This document shows, in pieces, positions 40,596 to 43,298 of a stretch of 43,298 nucleotides of DNA. The notes under the pieces were generated by a model. That model did no database searches. It was not told the DNA's origin and worked only from the letters and a program-made list of their open reading frames with translations. Source of the stretch: Rhodoferax sp. OV413 (lineage in GTDB: Bacteria; Pseudomonadota; Gammaproteobacteria; Burkholderiales; Burkholderiaceae_C); contig CAMCZF010000002.1 in assembly GCA_945885775.1 (NCBI GenBank), forward strand, positions 1-43,298, written 5' to 3'. The position numbers and the translations under genes were made by a program. How positions within the stretch are numbered: the first letter of the stretch is position 1; every line of letters begins with the position of its first letter.

Positions 40596-41459
40596 TTACT
40601 TGCCACGCAATCCGTCGAATACGTCGGCGAAGCTAGGCTGATTGTTGTGGCTGATGGCCACCCGTGCTGCCTCGAGAATCAAGGGCATCGGGTGCCCGTG
40701 CATGGTGCCAATGATGATTTGCTTGACCACGTGGTACATGCAGGACTCATCTTCTATGATTTGCGCCAGGCGTTTAGCCCAGGGCTCAAAGAAACCATAG
40801 GCCAGAAACACCCCGATGAAGGTACCCACCAAGGCTGCACCGACCAAACCTCCCAAAATGGCAGGTGGTTGGTCGATGTTGTCCATGGTCTTCACCACGC
40901 CCATCACACAAGACACAATACCCAACGCCGGCAAGGCGCCCGCCAAGGTCCCAATGGCATCTGAAGCCTTCAGTTCATCGTGGTGATGCGTCTTTATTGC
41001 CGCATCCATCACCTCTTCCACAGCCAGTGGGCTAAGCGTTCCCTGAGACACCACCATCAACCTCACAGTGTCTGTAATGAGATGCAGCAAGGCGTGGTCT
41101 TTGAGAATATTGGGGTATTCGCTGAAAATTGTGCTTGACTCCGGTGTCTCAATGTGGGCCTCCAGCGCCACACCACCCTCGCTCTTGAGGGTTTTCATCA
41201 CTTTCGAGACACAAAATATGGTGTTAAGGTAATCCTGCTTCTTATATTTCGAGCCTTTGAAGGTTCGCCCGATACCGGCAAAAACCGCCTTGACCACGTC
41301 AGGACTATTCCCGATGATCATGCCGCCAATCGCCGACCCCAAAATACACCAGCCCTCGATAGGCGCTGCATGAATAAAAGTCCCCAGCGTTCCTCCACCG
41401 ACGATGTAGCTGCCGAACACGCAAACAATTACGAAAATGATCCCGACAATACCGCCCAT
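40596..41459 (-). CDS. motA: Flagellar stator protein MotA
   Basis: A 287-residue MotA with four membrane helices (about residues 3-20, 32-50, 170-190, 200-220). The cytoplasmic loop contains the charged torque residues region (about 85-115), and PALGIVSCVMGVVKTM with the conserved Pro (about 173-188) is present. GTFIGVFLAYGFFEPWA is also typical. It uses proton flow through the MotAB stator to drive FliG. ATG at 41459 follows AGGAATCTACC. A 121-bp spacer separates it from fliS. Confidence 0.96.
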   Translation of the reverse strand: MGGIVGIIFVIVCVFGSYIVGGGTLGTFIHAAPIEGWCILGSAIGGMIIGNSPDVVKAVFAGIGRTFKGSKYKKQDYLNTIFCVSKVMKTLKSEGGVALEAHIETPESSTIFSEYPNILKDHALLHLITDTVRLMVVSQGTLSPLAVEEVMDAAIKTHHHDELKASDAIGTLAGALPALGIVSCVMGVVKTMDNIDQPPAILGGLVGAALVGTFIGVFLAYGFFEPWAKRLAQIIEDESCMYHVVKQIIIGTMHGHPMPLILEAARVAISHNNQPSFADVFDGLRGK

Positions 41460-41580
41460 GGTAGATTCCTAAAAGAATGAGTGATTACTCAATAAAATCG
41501 GTACCTAGCCCGCCGGCAAGGGTCCGCCGAAAACTAAAACCTAAACGTCACACTCACCCCAAAGAAACCTCCTTACCAAC

Positions 41581-41997
41581 TCACTGCAGTCGCGCGCTGG
41601 CATGACGTTGTAATTGCACCGGCACTTCCAGCCAAGCAGCCCTTATTTCAGATGTCAGCCCCAAGACTTCGTTCAGCGCATCAATATCACTCCGCGCGTT
41701 GGCATAAATTAGCCGCCGAGTGAAATAGTTATAAAGGTCGTTCAGGTTGAGCGCCAATTCACCGCCTTTTTGAAAATCAAGAACCCCCTGCAAACCCAGC
41801 ACGATCCGACATGCCCGGGTAATACTCTTCCCTTTTTCTAAAATGGCTCCGTGTTCAATGTGACCACGTGCCTCAGCTATGCTGTTCACAAGCCCGTCAA
41901 ACAGCATCTGAATCAACTCCGCACCGTCTGCAACCGAAGCCTGAGACATCAAATTGTCAGCCCCGTAGGACTCCATGGCTTTGAAGTTGATCCGCAT
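41581..41997 (-). CDS. fliS: Flagellin export chaperone FliS
   Basis: A 138-residue FliS. The family pattern is clear: AELIQMLFDGLVNSIAEARG (residues about 26-45), LEKGKSITRACRIVLGL, DFQKGGELALNLNDLYNYFT (about 74-93) and the C-terminal LTSEIRAAWLEV. FliS binds the flagellin C-terminus to prevent premature polymerisation and deliver it to FlhA. ATG at 41997 has a strong ribosome site (AGGAGA, 7 nt upstream). It sits between fliA and motA rather than beside fliD, which is not in the window. Confidence 0.93.
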   Translation of the reverse strand: MRINFKAMESYGADNLMSQASVADGAELIQMLFDGLVNSIAEARGHIEHGAILEKGKSITRACRIVLGLQGVLDFQKGGELALNLNDLYNYFTRRLIYANARSDIDALNEVLGLTSEIRAAWLEVPVQLQRHASARLQ

Positions 41998-42072
41998 TTT
42001 CTAATCTCCTGATAAGTTGGCTTACCCTTCAGAAGTCGACAGAAGCAAGAAAAACTTGAGCACCAACAAGCA

Positions 42073-42816
42073 TCAAACCGCAGCGGCCCTTTTAACCAAC
42101 GGCTTGGGGGCCACCTCAATCTTCAGACTGATCCGCAATTTTTTAACAATCCCACTTAAGAGCTGGCTAGCGCGTGACTCCGTTACCCCTAGCGTCGCCC
42201 CAATTTCTTTCAAGTTGAGCTCTTCCACATAGTAGAGGGACATGAGCAACTGATCACTTTGCTGAAGTTCCGCAATCGCATCCCCAACAGCCCGCATGAA
42301 ATCCCGATGTTCTGCGATCGCATCCGGCTGGCGCGACCGGTCATCAGCGATTCCCATGACCTCATCTGTGATCAGTTCCATAGATTGGGTCTCAAAGCGC
42401 TTGGCATTCCCCCGCTTTTTTTGGAAGACATCCAGGTCTTCACCCATGTGCTCCGCCAATTCTGCTTGTGTAGGTGCTCGGCCCAGTTCAGTAAAGAGTG
42501 CCGTTTTGGCCTTGTTTTCAGAGCTGTTAAACGCAACGGCAGACCTGGGCAGATAAGACAATTGGCGCACTTCATCAAGCATCGCGCCACGCACTCGACT
42601 AAGAGCAAAGCTCTCAAAGTCAATACCTTTGGCCGGAACAAATGCACGCGCGGCCTCCAGCAAGCCAATCATTCCGACCTGAATCAACTCATCCAGTTCC
42701 ATGAAGGGCGGCACCCTGACCTTCAGATGCAATGCCACGCGTTTGACCATTCCCAAATGCGCCAGCACCAAGGTTTCGCTGCTACTCTGCACTTCCTCGT
42801 ACATTCTGGTCGTCAT
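42073..42816 (-). CDS. fliA: Flagellar sigma factor FliA (sigma-28)
   Basis: A 247-residue sigma-28. Region 2 is seen as HLGMVKRVALHLKVRVPPFM then ELDELIQVGMIGLLEAARAF (about residues 21-60), region 3 as RAPTQAELAEHMGEDLDVFQ, and the region 4 helix-turn-helix as LNLKEIGATLGVTESRASQL (about 205-224). It directs late flagellar and chemotaxis genes and is held by FlgM until hook completion. ATG at 42816 is chosen because AAGGAG lies 9 nt upstream; the longer open frame overlaps flhG. It starts 13 bp after the flhG stop. Confidence 0.95.
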   Translation of the reverse strand: MTTRMYEEVQSSSETLVLAHLGMVKRVALHLKVRVPPFMELDELIQVGMIGLLEAARAFVPAKGIDFESFALSRVRGAMLDEVRQLSYLPRSAVAFNSSENKAKTALFTELGRAPTQAELAEHMGEDLDVFQKKRGNAKRFETQSMELITDEVMGIADDRSRQPDAIAEHRDFMRAVGDAIAELQQSDQLLMSLYYVEELNLKEIGATLGVTESRASQLLSGIVKKLRISLKIEVAPKPLVKRAAAV

Positions 42817-42829
42817 CAGGGCCAACTCC

Positions 42830-43298
42830 TTAGGCTTGGTAGCGCACGAGGCGCTCGACAAAAAACTGCATCCCGCCAGCGAAGTCGCCTGCACGAGGCA
42901 ACTGCGCGACTGTTTTTGCCAAACGCTTGAAATCTCGAGACCCGGCTGATTCAGGCGCAAATTCAATGACGGGTTGAAATTTTCTATGACTAGCCAAGAT
43001 CTGGTCGTCGTTTTCAATCGAACCCAAATACTTCGTGGTGTAGTTCAAGAACTGCGCGCAAACCTGATTGATTCGTCGAAACAGGTTTTGTCCACCCGCC
43101 TGATTTTTGACCGCGTTGGGAATGATATATATTTCATTAAGATTCTGTTCCTGAATCAGCACTTTGATCATGCCGTACGCATCCGCAATCGACGATGGAT
43201 CATCGCGAACCACAATAAAGCGCCGCTGACAGGCACCCATAAAGGCTAGCACCGACGGCGATATACCGGCCGCCATATCAACCACCAAGTAATCGATG
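42830..43298 (-). CDS. flhG: MinD-like flagellar number regulator FlhG (FleN), 5'-truncated
   Basis: The frame runs to the window edge; 155 C-terminal residues are present. DYLVVDMAAGISPSV (start of the visible part) is the Walker B region of MinD/FlhG ATPases, followed by FIVVRDDPSSIADAYGMIKV and IYIIPNAVKNQAGGQ, typical of FlhG. The Walker A half is outside the window. FlhG, with FlhF, limits flagellar number and places them, usually in polarly flagellated bacteria. It is followed by fliA after 13 bp, the common flhF-flhG-fliA order. Confidence 0.88.
   Translation of the reverse strand, partial: IDYLVVDMAAGISPSVLAFMGACQRRFIVVRDDPSSIADAYGMIKVLIQEQNLNEIYIIPNAVKNQAGGQNLFRRINQVCAQFLNYTTKYLGSIENDDQILASHRKFQPVIEFAPESAGSRDFKRLAKTVAQLPRAGDFAGGMQFFVERLVRYQA

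Noticed and set aside
41460-41580. Possible sigma-28 promoter and TGAGT/ACTCA hairpin before motA
   Set aside because: Only ACCGATTT resembles the -10 GCCGATAA and no TAAA-type -35 is found; the 5-bp hairpin is too short to support.
1-43298. tRNA, rRNA, CRISPR, insertion sequence or attachment site
   Set aside because: No cloverleaf-like spacer, regular spaced repeats, transposase or integrase motifs were seen on reading; tandem repeats present are only two copies each.

Overview
The window looks like chromosomal DNA of a flagellated betaproteobacterium, most likely Burkholderiales/Comamonadaceae (Rhodoferax/Polaromonas-like). This is an inference from protein character, from the etfBA plus acyl-CoA dehydrogenase and fliEFGHIJ gene orders, and from short dispersed palindromes of a kind I associate with that family. 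No rRNA, tRNA, CRISPR array, insertion sequence or prophage gene is visible. Coding density is high, and no gap without a gene exceeds about 250 bp.

1-6275 (+): a tightly packed operon with a polar amino-acid-type ABC importer (two permeases, ATPase, periplasmic binding protein), followed by a creatininase-family amidohydrolase, a zinc deacylase of the aspartoacylase/DoeB type, a class V PLP enzyme and a protein possibly of the CnbZ/RidA-like deaminase type. It reads as import and stepwise hydrolysis/deamination of an unidentified N-substituted amino compound. It is the best candidate here for an undescribed pathway.

6310-11890: trhO (tRNA hydroxylation) converges with a leftward block etfB-etfA-acyl-CoA dehydrogenase-nitronate monooxygenase. 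The etfB promoter region holds a perfect 16-bp palindrome resembling LiuR-type operators. trhO and the monooxygenase gene both end inside one GTCAT...ATGAC repeat element.

12120-19483: a leftward deacetylase/MscS channel pair (overlapping genes) is divergent from a rightward MoxR-DUF58-transglutaminase (TgpA-like)-MltB lytic transglycosylase operon.

19565-22254: an accessory patch with an orphan glycosyltransferase-like gene, a broken K+ channel gene that lost its pore loop but kept its RCK domain, and an AbrB/PIN toxin-antitoxin pair.

22359-31185 (all leftward): alpha-E and circularly permuted ATP-grasp genes separated by a tandem pair of hairpin repeats, comEC, a small membrane-anchored protein, an unusually long alpha-carbonic anhydrase, and two unknown genes translationally coupled to fliJ.

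31182-43298 (mostly leftward): flagellar genes. A sigma-54 activator with a degenerate receiver precedes fliEFGHIJ. A second group is flhG(partial)-fliA-fliS-motA-motB. A small Sel1-repeat gene lies between the two groups on the opposite strand.
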